From: Polyangiaceae bacterium
GTDB taxonomy: Bacteria; Myxococcota_A; Polyangia; Polyangiales; Polyangiaceae
Length of the DNA stretch: 64,000 nucleotides
Direction: 5' to 3'
Assembly: GCA_015075635.1 (NCBI GenBank)
Contig: JABTUA010000002.1
Span: 1,488,001 to 1,552,000, forward strand
Below, piece by piece: positions 56,349 through 64,000 of the stretch (position 1 is the stretch's first letter; each line of letters starts with the position of its first letter). The position numbers were made by a program, and so were the translations under genes. The notes under the pieces are model-generated. The model was not told the DNA's origin. It saw nothing but the letters and a program-made list of their open reading frames with translations, and ran no database searches.

Positions 56349-58364
56349 CTAGCGCGAGCTCGCCAGCCGTTCCGGCGTTCCGCGCGGCGCTTGCACCACC
56401 TCCAGCGCGCCCGGCGGGTTGACCTGCTCGGCCTGGTCGAGGCAGCTCGAGTCGATGAGCCGGAGCAGCGGGCGCGGCCAGAGGCCGAGCACCACCAGCA
56501 AGATGGCCGCGGCCAGCGTGACGGACAGCTCGCGCTCTGCCGGGAGCGCCGCCGCAACGCGCGGGCCCGTATCGACGCCCAGGAAGGTGCGGCGGTAGGA
56601 GCGCACCGCCGCCGCCGCGAGCAGCACCAGCGCGAAGGCCTCGACCAGAGCCACGGCGCGCAGCGTGGGCAGCCCGCCGAACAGCGCGGAGATCGCCCCG
56701 GCGAACGCCAGCGTACCGGGCCCGAGGGCCGCCCCCAGCCAGGCCACGGCGCCGAGCGCCGCGAGCATGGGCGAACCGCGCGCGATGCGACCGGCGAGCG
56801 AGCTGCCGTCGGGCGCCCGCGCCATCCCGAGCACGCCGAGCAGGAGCGCGAGCGTGAGCGCCCGACCGAGCGCCAGGAGCAGCGCGCCCTGCAACCCCGC
56901 CGCCGTGAGCGCGGCGCTCCCGAGCAAGAGCACGCCCGCAGTCGCCGAGAGCGCGTGCGCGGCGAAGCGGCGCGGCTCGTCAGAGACCAGCGCCACCAGC
57001 GACGCGTACAGCGTGCCGAGCAGACCGAACACCGCCACCGCGAGCGATGCCCAACGCGCGCCGTCGGGCAGCGCCGGGAAGCCGATGCGGCAGAGCGCGT
57101 AGACGCCCAAGAGCGTCACGCCGCCCCCGATCAAGAGCGCCAGGAAGGTCGGAGCTCGAGCCGTGACCGCGGCGAGCCAGCCCCCGAACGGAGCTGCGCC
57201 GAGCGTGAGCGCCGCGCCGAGGAACAAGCAGACGTACACGACCTTGGTCGGGTGGGCGCCGAGCAGCGCGCTCTGCCGCGGGACGAAGCCACCGTGCGCC
57301 AGCTCGGTGAGTGAGAACACGCGCGGCGCCGGCGCACCGTCGAGCAGGTAGGCCGCGCTGGCCGTCCCCGAGAGCTGCCAGACGGCGAACGCGACCAGCA
57401 AGAAACCCAGCCCCAGCGCGATGGCGGTGCCGCGGCCCAGGCGAGCATCACCCGTGCGGGCGAGCGCCACCGACGAGGCGACGACCACCAGCAGCCAGAA
57501 CACCAGCATCAAGCCGAGGTCCAGCGAGACGAAGGCGCCAGCGAGCCCCGCGTCGATCAGCAGCGCGAACCCGCCGAAGCGCGCAGCCTGGTCCCCTTCG
57601 GCCAGCAGCGCGGCGAGCAGACCGAGCAACGACACGCACAGGGTCAGGACCAGTGTGGTGCCGTCCACGCCCAGGTAATATTCGACGCCCAGGCTGCGCA
57701 TGAGCGGCATCCGCTCGACGAGCTGCGCGCCTTCACTGCCGGCAAATCGCGTGTGCAGCACGTCGAAGCGCGACACCGCCCAGGCCAGGAGCCCGAGCTG
57801 AACGGCCGTCGCTCCCACCCACAGCGCGCGCCCGGCCCCCGGACGCGGCTCGCGGCCCCGCAGGCCGAACAGGATCAGCGCGCCGAGCAGCGGCACGAGC
57901 CAGGCGAGAGACAGCAGGCGTCCGCTCGGCCCGACCTCGGCACCTGGCAGGGCGGCATGGAAGCCCGCCGCGATCGGCGCGCCGCCCTCGGGCGTGACCA
58001 GGACGTGGCCGTACACCTCGTGAAAGCGCCGGCCTCGGACCGGGTTCAGCTCGATCTCGACTTCGCGCGGTTGTCCGGGCTCGAGCCTCACCGTCTTGTC
58101 GGCGCCGACGAACCTCACGCTCAGCCCGACGGGCAGGCGCGGATCGGTGTCCGAGCCCTCGCGCAGCGCGACCTCCACGCTGGTCGGCTCGGCGCCGCGG
58201 TTCTCCACCACGAGCTTCGCGCTGAAGCTGCCGCCCTTGGCCGCCAGCTCGAGGGGCAGCTTGCCCGCGGCAGCGCGCACCTCGATGGGCGCTGCCCGAG
58301 CCACGGTCGGCAGGCCGACGAGGACGCCGACCAGCCAACACAGCGCGATGAGCCAGCGCTTCAC
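56349..58364 (-). CDS. NuoM-like membrane protein with signal peptide and Ig-like ectodomain
   Basis: GTG 58364 overlaps the NuoL-like stop (GTGA); 671 residues. Residues 1-22 are a signal peptide and about 25-130 an Ig-like beta domain (SAKLVVENRGAEPTSVEVAL). Then a transmembrane helix leads to a NuoM/MrpD-type 12-14 helix region, with the entry RSLGVEYYLGVDGTTLVLTL aligned to NuoM. The residues essential for proton pumping are neutral: FWLLVV replaces the FWE motif (E144 in E. coli), ALTLGAAPFGGWLA replaces the lysine-bearing AVKMP..P.H.WLP block, and the next lysine helix reads VTLLGVYAL. Pump activity is therefore unlikely. Confidence 0.78.
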   Translation of the reverse strand: MKRWLIALCWLVGVLVGLPTVARAAPIEVRAAAGKLPLELAAKGGSFSAKLVVENRGAEPTSVEVALREGSDTDPRLPVGLSVRFVGADKTVRLEPGQPREVEIELNPVRGRRFHEVYGHVLVTPEGGAPIAAGFHAALPGAEVGPSGRLLSLAWLVPLLGALILFGLRGREPRPGAGRALWVGATAVQLGLLAWAVSRFDVLHTRFAGSEGAQLVERMPLMRSLGVEYYLGVDGTTLVLTLCVSLLGLLAALLAEGDQAARFGGFALLIDAGLAGAFVSLDLGLMLVFWLLVVVASSVALARTGDARLGRGTAIALGLGFLLVAFAVWQLSGTASAAYLLDGAPAPRVFSLTELAHGGFVPRQSALLGAHPTKVVYVCLFLGAALTLGAAPFGGWLAAVTARAPTFLALLIGGGVTLLGVYALCRIGFPALPDGARWASLAVAVFGLLGTLYASLVALVSDEPRRFAAHALSATAGVLLLGSAALTAAGLQGALLLALGRALTLALLLGVLGMARAPDGSSLAGRIARGSPMLAALGAVAWLGAALGPGTLAFAGAISALFGGLPTLRAVALVEAFALVLLAAAAVRSYRRTFLGVDTGPRVAAALPAERELSVTLAAAILLVVLGLWPRPLLRLIDSSCLDQAEQVNPPGALEVVQAPRGTPERLASSR

Positions 58365-60700
58365 GAGCGCTCCTCCGGCTTGGGCTTCTTCTTCTTCTTT
58401 GGTTTCGCTGCGTCGGCCACGGGCTCGTCGGCCTCGGGCGCCTCGGGCTCCGGCTCCGTCGCAGGTAGCGCCGCAGCCGGCGCTCCGACGAGCAGCAGCT
58501 CCAGCGCGCCGTCGAAGCGCTGCACCAAACGCCCGACCGCGAGCGCCGGCGCGAGCAGGACCGCATCGAACAGCTCGCGCGGGGCGCCGAGCTGGCCCGC
58601 GAGCACCCGGCTCGACTCGGCCTTCGCCCAGTCCTTGTCCCGCGAGGCGCCATATCGCGCGCGGGCGAGCGCGAAGCCCACGAGCGCCGCCACGAAAGCC
58701 AGGGCAGCGACGCCCAGGCGCACGCTGCGCTCCAAGGGGACACCGCGCGAGTCCGCTGCAACCGTCGATGCCAGCCAACCCTCGAGCAGGCTCGGCGCGC
58801 CTTCGCCGATGACCGCGCGCGCATAGCCGAGCGCGCCGACCACGAGCGCCGCCAGCGCGAGCGCCTGTGCCGCCGACTCGAAGCGCAGCTCGGCGGGCTT
58901 GGCGCTGGCCTTGCCCGCGACGAGCAGGAAGACCAGCCGCCAGACCGCGAACGCGAGCAGACCGCTCGACACCGCGGCCACGAGCAGCACCGCGTAGCCG
59001 AGCGAAGAGCCGGCGGAAGCGGACGCCGCCAGCGCTCCGTCGCGCGCCCAGAACGCTCCGACCCCGGGCAGCGGCGCGCCGGCCAGCGCGAGCGCCGCCA
59101 GGAGCGGCGCGCGGCGCCCGGCCCAGCGTCCCGCGAGCTCGCGGAGATCGCCCTCGTCCGCGGCAACTGCGGTCGCGAGCGAGAGCACGGCGAGCGCCGT
59201 CACGCTGAGCCCGACCACGGCCGCGGAGTGCGCGCCGAGCGCCGCTGCCGCCGTGCACAGGCCCGCGTTGGCGACGGCTACGAGCACGAGCGATGCGCGG
59301 AGGTCGAAGCCGTGAGCAGCCCGCGCCGCGGCCCAGAGCGCCGCCAGCGCTGCGACCAGCGCGAGGCCGGTCGACGTGCCCGGCACGAACGCCATGAGGA
59401 AGTCCAGGCGCGCCAGCACCGCGACGCCCGCGCAGAGCTCCATCCCTCCGCCGAGCACCGCGAGCGCCACCGCGCCGCTCCCGGCGGCGGCCCGCTGCGT
59501 GAGCGCGAACGCCGCGGAGAGCGCGCGCAAGAGCACGAACAGCGAGAGCAGCCCAGCTACCAGCCCGAGCAGCGGCTGCCCCAGGAGCTGCCGCTTGGTC
59601 AGCGCGGCGCGCAGCGGGAATGCGCCGCTCCCGTCGCGAATCGCCAGCTGATCGCGCATCTCGCGCACCACCGTGGTGGCCCCGGCGACCGTGATCAGCG
59701 TCTCGAGCCCGGTGCCGATGCGGGTCTTCTCGACCAGGAGATCGTGCGTGCCCGGCCCGGTCCTGACCTCGATGTCGTGCAGCGCGACCGGCAGAGGCAG
59801 GCGCGAGAACGGCGAGCGCGCGACCTCGCGACACGGCCTTCCGCTGGTGCCCACGCCACCGCGCTTGCCGTCCGCGTCGCTCGCGCACAGCTCGGCGCCG
59901 CCGATCAGCAGCGTGGCCCCGGGCAGCGCCGCCATGCTGATGGACCCGAAGGCGTCCTTCACCGCGCGGCCGCGCTCCTTATCCGCAGTGGGCGGCGGCA
60001 CGTCGCCGACCTGCACCGCCACGAGCCGCGCCCGGAAGTCGGGCACGTAGTCGCCGTCGCCCGTCCAGCTGCCGGACAGGCCCCACAGGAGCGCCGCGGC
60101 CGCGCCGACCAGGGCTGCGTCGCCGATACGGGACAGCACGAAGCCCCGCGCCGCGCGCGCGGCGCCTCCGGCGGACGCGAGCAACAGCGCGCCGACGCCG
60201 CTCAGCACCGAGCCGGCGGCGACCAGCACGAGGTCGTCGCCCAGCACCAGGCACAGCCCGCCCGAGAGCGCGAGACCGACGCCCGCGCTCAGGCGGCGCT
60301 CGTGCTCGGCAGGCTCGCGCCCCGCGAGCACCACCCCGACCACCGCCGCGAGGCAGAGCGCGAGCGCCAGGCACAGCGTGCTCGGCTCGGCGGAGAAGGT
60401 GAAGCTCGTGTCGAGCGAGCCGATGCGCTGCATGCCCCAGGCGTGCGACACGAGCTGGCGCTGGTCCCCCGGCAGGCCGAGCAGCACCACCAGGTGAAAA
60501 CCGATCAGGCCGAGCGCGCTCAGCCCGGCGAGCAGCGCGACGAAGCGCGGCCGGAAGCTCTTCGGCAGCTGGCTGTCGTCTCCGCCGCCGATGTAGCCAC
60601 CGATGCCGGAGTAGATCGCGGCCACGAGTGGCAAGAGCGGCGCCAGCCACAAGGCCACCGCGAGCTCGAAGGATTGGAGCGAGCCGGAGTACTCGGGCAT
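58361..60700 (-). CDS. NuoL-like membrane protein with large soluble insert
   Basis: The 779-residue protein matches NuoL by its helix pattern and RGFVLSRIGD near residue 190. A soluble insert of about 120 residues follows (about 230-345, with SPFSRLPLPVALHDIEV and VVREMRDQLA). The antiporter-like helices come next, ending in AGAPLPGVGAFWARDGAL. Conserved charges of real NuoL are gone: GKSAQxP is RALSAAFA, LIHAATMV is LGGGMEL, KRVLAYS is RASLVLV, and SKDEI is ARDGA. A Lys/Pro/Glu-rich tail ends the chain. The gene lies 43 bases after the NuoH-like stop. Confidence 0.8.
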   Translation of the reverse strand: MPEYSGSLQSFELAVALWLAPLLPLVAAIYSGIGGYIGGGDDSQLPKSFRPRFVALLAGLSALGLIGFHLVVLLGLPGDQRQLVSHAWGMQRIGSLDTSFTFSAEPSTLCLALALCLAAVVGVVLAGREPAEHERRLSAGVGLALSGGLCLVLGDDLVLVAAGSVLSGVGALLLASAGGAARAARGFVLSRIGDAALVGAAAALLWGLSGSWTGDGDYVPDFRARLVAVQVGDVPPPTADKERGRAVKDAFGSISMAALPGATLLIGGAELCASDADGKRGGVGTSGRPCREVARSPFSRLPLPVALHDIEVRTGPGTHDLLVEKTRIGTGLETLITVAGATTVVREMRDQLAIRDGSGAFPLRAALTKRQLLGQPLLGLVAGLLSLFVLLRALSAAFALTQRAAAGSGAVALAVLGGGMELCAGVAVLARLDFLMAFVPGTSTGLALVAALAALWAAARAAHGFDLRASLVLVAVANAGLCTAAAALGAHSAAVVGLSVTALAVLSLATAVAADEGDLRELAGRWAGRRAPLLAALALAGAPLPGVGAFWARDGALAASASAGSSLGYAVLLVAAVSSGLLAFAVWRLVFLLVAGKASAKPAELRFESAAQALALAALVVGALGYARAVIGEGAPSLLEGWLASTVAADSRGVPLERSVRLGVAALAFVAALVGFALARARYGASRDKDWAKAESSRVLAGQLGAPRELFDAVLLAPALAVGRLVQRFDGALELLLVGAPAAALPATEPEPEAPEADEPVADAAKPKKKKKPKPEERS

Positions 60701-60743
60701 GAGCCGCGCGGCACGCTAACCGCGGGCGTTCGCCTTATCAAGC

Positions 60744-62618
60744 TCACAACCAGGGATTCACGTGCATGGGCGCGCTCGGTGCGCGCACGTGGCCGCTCAC
60801 GGCGCGCGCGAACTTGAGGACGGCCCCCACCGCCAGCCCGAACAGCACGTACCCCAAGACCGGGTCCACGGCACGCCACGCGGGACTCTCGCGCCACGAG
60901 GCCCACGCCGCGCTACCCGCCAAGGTGAAGAGCGCGGCAGGCGCCACGTAGCGGAACAACACACCAATCATCTGGTCGGTGTGGACCCGCGGCAGCGCCC
61001 AGCGCAGCGCCACCACCATTCCGACCACGCCCCAGCACTTGACCTGAAGCAGGAGCGCGCCGAGCGCGGGCCAGAGGACTCCGCCCGGGGCCGGCGGGTG
61101 GGGCAGCTTCCAGCCGCCCAGAAACAGCATCGCGGTGAGGGTGCCCACCACGAGCAGGTGCCCCCACTCGACGTAGAACATCAAGCCGCCGCGCGCCCCG
61201 GGTTCGTCCAGGTCGGCCTCGGGCAGGCGCTGCTTGGGACGGCGGGCCTCAGGAAAGGAGGCGAACAGGATCAGCCAGAACGCCAGGAACAACGCCGGGT
61301 TCCGGAACGCATTCCAGCTCCACGGTGTCACGCCCTGCCCGTGCACGATGTCGCCCAAGCGCACGCTCCCGGTGGCGAGCACCACGCAACCGAGCCCCAC
61401 CATCACCGGCAGCTGGAGCGCCAGCGTAGCCAGCGCGCCCTTCAAGCCGGCGCCGATGGACCAGTGCCCCTTGGCGTGCCAACCGGCGTTCATCAGCGCA
61501 ACCACCACGAGCAGCGTGAGACTCGAGCCCGCAGCGATGGCGAAGTCGAGGTCCACGCTCACCAGCGGCTTGCCGAACGCGATCGTGGTCGCACCCGCGC
61601 TCGTGGCCAGGAACAGCACGTAGGGCAAGAGCCGCACGAACAGCGGCTCGCCCGCGGGCGTGACTTCGTCCGCGATCGAAGCCTGTACGACGGACCACAG
61701 CCGCCGCGGCCGGTTGCCCAGCGTCTTCTTGGTGGACAGGCGCTCGCGCAGGCGCGCGGCCACGCGCCGCTCGATCCAGCCGAGCATCCGCGCCACTGGA
61801 GCGAGCCAGAGCGCGAACAGCATCACCACGACGCCGATCAGCACTCCGCTCAGCGCCAGCTCCTTGGGCGCGCGCTCGCGGAAGCCCTGCACGTCCACGC
61901 TGCGCTCGATGGGCTCCTTCAAGCGGCCGCGCGCCAGCGTGAAGGTCGCGCTGCGATCTCCCGCGAAGGTGAAGTCGCTCGGCGAGCGCGCGTTCACGCC
62001 GTCCACGGCCACGATCGCGTCCGACGCCAGGATCCCCGCGCGCTCGGCGCGGCTCCCGGGCAACACCGCGGTGACGACGAACGGCGGCAGCGCGGCCTTC
62101 GGGTCGATCGACACGCCGATGAAGTCGAGCGCGCGCCGCGACTCGGCCTCGCGCGCCCGCGCCAGCTCGGTCGGCACCGCGGGTCCCTGCACGTCGAGCA
62201 CCACGTTGGGCACGACACCGGTGATGGGCGGCGCGCCGGTGGTCCGGGCCGCAAACGCCACGGTCACCTCGCCGCGGAAGGTGGTGTGGTCGGCGCCGTC
62301 GCCCTTGCCGCACAGGTCACCTTGCAGCTGCTCGGTCAGGAGCAACGACACGCGATTCGCGGACGTGCTGACCGCGGGCACCACGATCTCGACGCCCCTC
62401 TGCGGCTCCTGCCCCGGTCGGTGGAGGTCGCCCTTGAAGCTCAAGGTCGCGGCCTTGCCCTCCGGAAACCCGGAGCCGATGACCTCCAGCCGGTCGCCGA
62501 TCTCCGCCTCCCGCGGCGAGAAGTCCACGGCCGAGACCAGCGCCGCGGGTTGCTCGAAGCTGCACCCCGCGAGCGCCACGAGCGTCACGACCACCGCGAG
62601 GGGTTTGCCCGGGCGCAT
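60744..62618 (-). CDS. NuoH-like membrane protein fused to a lipoprotein ectodomain with PDZ fold
   Basis: The 624-residue protein begins with a lipoprotein signal (VVVTLVALAGC). The TIG/Ig-like part (about 25-150) starts FSPREAEIGDRLEVIGSGFPEG. A PDZ-like domain (about 165-250) shows DFIGVSIDP, VVTAVLPGSRAERAGILASDAIVAVDG. Then NuoH: helices, loop EARRPKQRLPEADLDEP (usual E-x-x-R-x-PFDLPEAE), EWGHLLVVGTLTAMLFLGGW and LPRVHTDQMIGV, clear NuoH signatures. No A, J, K or N subunits lie nearby. It is the first of the three complex-I-like genes. Confidence 0.85.
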   Translation of the reverse strand: MRPGKPLAVVVTLVALAGCSFEQPAALVSAVDFSPREAEIGDRLEVIGSGFPEGKAATLSFKGDLHRPGQEPQRGVEIVVPAVSTSANRVSLLLTEQLQGDLCGKGDGADHTTFRGEVTVAFAARTTGAPPITGVVPNVVLDVQGPAVPTELARAREAESRRALDFIGVSIDPKAALPPFVVTAVLPGSRAERAGILASDAIVAVDGVNARSPSDFTFAGDRSATFTLARGRLKEPIERSVDVQGFRERAPKELALSGVLIGVVVMLFALWLAPVARMLGWIERRVAARLRERLSTKKTLGNRPRRLWSVVQASIADEVTPAGEPLFVRLLPYVLFLATSAGATTIAFGKPLVSVDLDFAIAAGSSLTLLVVVALMNAGWHAKGHWSIGAGLKGALATLALQLPVMVGLGCVVLATGSVRLGDIVHGQGVTPWSWNAFRNPALFLAFWLILFASFPEARRPKQRLPEADLDEPGARGGLMFYVEWGHLLVVGTLTAMLFLGGWKLPHPPAPGGVLWPALGALLLQVKCWGVVGMVVALRWALPRVHTDQMIGVLFRYVAPAALFTLAGSAAWASWRESPAWRAVDPVLGYVLFGLAVGAVLKFARAVSGHVRAPSAPMHVNPWL

Positions 62619-62661
62619 GCCCCGTGCCTTATCAGAGCCCTAGAGCTCAGGCGAAAAAGCG

Positions 62662-63459
62662 CTACTTCGATAAGCGCCCGGTGACCACGTAGGGCAACCG
62701 CGTCTCGGCGTCTTCGCCGACGCGGATCGGGATCTCGAACACGGACTCGAGCAGCGCCGCCTCCAGCACCTCCGCCGGCGGTCCATCGGCGCGCACTCGG
62801 CCCTCCGTGAGCAGCACGATGCGATCCGCCCAGCGGGCGGCCGCGGCCAGGTCGTGCATCACGGCGATACACGCGACGCCCCGCTCCACGACCTCACCCT
62901 TCACCAGATCTCCCACGCTCACCGCGTGGCGTGCGTCCAGGTGCGCCGCTGGCTCGTCGAGCAGCAGCACCCTCGGCTCCTGCGCCAGCGCTCGGGCGAT
63001 GGTCACCCGGCGCCGCTCGCCCCCGGAGAGCTCCGCGACCCGCCGGCTCCCGAGCCCCGCGATGTCGCAGCGCGAGAGGGCGCGCTCGACCGCCCGCTCG
63101 TCCTCGGGCCGCGCCCACAAGAGGCCCGATTGGTGCGGCGCCCGGCCCATGGTCACCACGTCGCGCACGCTGAACCCGAACGCCACGTCGCTGTCCTGCG
63201 GCACCACCCCGAGCACCCGCGCGATCTCCGCCCGAGACAGCGTCGTGAGATCGCGACCCGACAGAAGCACAGCCCCAGCGTCCGGCGCGAGGGTGCCCGC
63301 CAGCACGCGCATCAGCGTGGATTTCCCCGCCCCGTTGGGGCCGAGCACGGCGACCAGCTCGCCGGCGCGAGCCGCGATCGACACCTCCGAGAGCACGCGC
63401 GAACGCCCGTAGCCCGCGCTCACCGCGCGCGCTTCGATGGCCGGCGTCACGTCGCTCAC
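62662..63459 (-). CDS. ABC transporter ATPase (iron-siderophore/hemin FecE/HmuV type)
   Basis: From GTG 63459, 265 residues: Walker A GPNGAGKST, Q-loop region VVPQDSDVAF, signature LSGGERRR, Walker B VLLLDEPAAHLD and switch MHDL. FecE/HmuV-like spacing includes a FSVRDVVTMGR block. No permease or substrate-binding gene lies in the window, so its partners are elsewhere. Downstream by 43 bases lies the NuoH-like gene on the same strand; co-transcription is possible. Confidence 0.88.
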   Translation of the reverse strand: MSDVTPAIEARAVSAGYGRSRVLSEVSIAARAGELVAVLGPNGAGKSTLMRVLAGTLAPDAGAVLLSGRDLTTLSRAEIARVLGVVPQDSDVAFGFSVRDVVTMGRAPHQSGLLWARPEDERAVERALSRCDIAGLGSRRVAELSGGERRRVTIARALAQEPRVLLLDEPAAHLDARHAVSVGDLVKGEVVERGVACIAVMHDLAAAARWADRIVLLTEGRVRADGPPAEVLEAALLESVFEIPIRVGEDAETRLPYVVTGRLSK

Positions 63460-63523
63460 CCGAGTCAGCTTAGTCCCACTTTCTGGGCCGACGTGCGGCC
63501 GTGCGCGTAGGTTCGGCTCCGCC

Positions 63524-64000
63524 ATGGCCGACTTCCGCATCCTGCTCCGGGACATCCAGCGAGTTCAGCGCGAGATCCTGCGCATCGCGCCCTACCGAGA
63601 CTTCGGCCTGAAGCCGAACCCGGCCGCCACCGGCGCCGCGATCGTCGCCGCCGAGCAGCGCCTGGGTCGCGCGCTGCCGCCGAGCTACCGCGAGTTCCTG
63701 ATGCTCCACGACGGCTGGTCGCGCTTCTACGACGGCGCCACGTTGCTCGGCGCCGCCAGCTTGGGTCAACGCGTCCACGCCGACGCGGCGCGCGCGACCT
63801 TCGAGGCCGCCGAAACGCCGGTTCCGGACTACGGCCCGCCGTCGCGCACTCGGCCCCGCCTGCTCATCCCCTTCGGCATCGATCCCGGTGCGACCACCCT
63901 GTTCGTGTTCAACCCCGCCAACGTCGACGCCCGGGGCGAGATGGAAGTCATCGCCTGGATCAACGAGATCGGGCTCCGGCGCTCCAGCTTCCGAGACTTC
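63524..64000 (+). CDS. SUKH (SMI1/KNR4) family protein, 3' end outside the window
   Basis: From ATG 63524 the frame stays open to base 64000. The N-terminal 90 residues carry the SUKH signature (AAEQRLGRALPPSYREFLMLHDGWSRF). SUKH proteins are commonly immunity proteins to polymorphic toxins in bacteria. The neighbouring toxin gene, if any, must lie beyond the window edge. Divergent from the ABC ATPase gene. Confidence 0.78.
   Translation, partial: MADFRILLRDIQRVQREILRIAPYRDFGLKPNPAATGAAIVAAEQRLGRALPPSYREFLMLHDGWSRFYDGATLLGAASLGQRVHADAARATFEAAETPVPDYGPPSRTRPRLLIPFGIDPGATTLFVFNPANVDARGEMEVIAWINEIGLRRSSFRDF

Noticed and set aside
60733..62634. TGATAAGGC word upstream of both the NuoH-like and NuoL-like genes as a shared operator
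   Set aside because: Only nine bases. One copy includes the end of the upstream coding unit, and the distances to the start codons differ. Chance cannot be excluded without genome-wide counting.

Overview
This is a gene-dense, very GC-rich window (roughly 70% G+C by eye). The content points to a predatory or soil myxobacterium (Myxococcota, probably the Polyangiales/Sorangium side). The evidence is a MYXO-CTERM sorting tail (CDS 25640-26443), many secreted lipoproteins with Gly-rich GGTGG-type linkers, two Hanks-type Ser/Thr kinases, RCC1, WD40 and VWA lipoproteins, and many GTGA/ATGA-coupled gene pairs. No rRNA, tRNA or CRISPR array was seen.

Layout: 1-3617 holds a partial Cys-rich secreted protein, a GT-C type membrane glycosyltransferase, a zeta-toxin-like kinase with a small upstream partner, and a lipoprotein/envelope pair. 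3785-8200 is an accessory island. It has a decayed ISAs1-type transposase, an HNH endonuclease gene, a degenerate group IIC-type intron (6287-8124, minus strand) with a frameshifted reverse transcriptase, and two copies of a hairpin-plus-27-bp repeat; one copy's hairpin lies 8 bp upstream of the intron. 8660-14425 holds a WD40 lipoprotein and a coupled minus-strand series (LpoA/LppC-like lipoprotein, TsaE, MlaE permease, unknown). 14482-18864 holds a VWA lipoprotein and a succinate-dehydrogenase-like operon (C-A-B) whose flavoprotein lacks the usual active-site motifs. 18868-25550 is mostly surface or secreted proteins. 25640-37874 holds the MYXO-CTERM protein, two kinase + TPR-protein modules, RCC1 and Gly-rich lipoproteins, an aminotransferase, a substrate-binding lipoprotein and a TerB-like protein. 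37879-46059 holds envelope proteins, a very large P-type ATPase with a degenerate duplicated half, and an ADC-like/aldehyde dehydrogenase pair. 46210-53463 holds prolyl iminopeptidase divergent from an SseB-family gene. That locus is split by a 4.57-kb insertion flanked by a 526-bp direct repeat. The insertion carries a secreted metalloprotease, a formylglycine-generating-enzyme-like lipoprotein and truncated second copies of both. 53584-56341 holds a B12-binding radical SAM protein, a nucleotidyltransferase with a small partner, and a small membrane protein. 56349-62618 holds three complex-I-like membrane proteins, and 62662-64000 an ABC ATPase and a partial SUKH-family protein.

The most unusual system is at 56349-62618. 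It encodes only NuoH-, NuoL- and NuoM-like membrane subunits, in an H-L-M operon. The NuoH-like protein is fused to a lipoprotein ectodomain with a PDZ fold. The NuoL-like protein carries a large soluble insert. The NuoM-like protein has a signal peptide and an Ig-like domain in front. In the L and M homologues the charged residues that carry protons in complex I appear to be replaced by neutral ones. A membrane complex I-like scaffold without proton pumping, facing the periplasm, is my inference. The degenerate SdhA homologue at 16323-17705 is a parallel case of a respiratory-enzyme fold that seems to have lost its catalytic residues.
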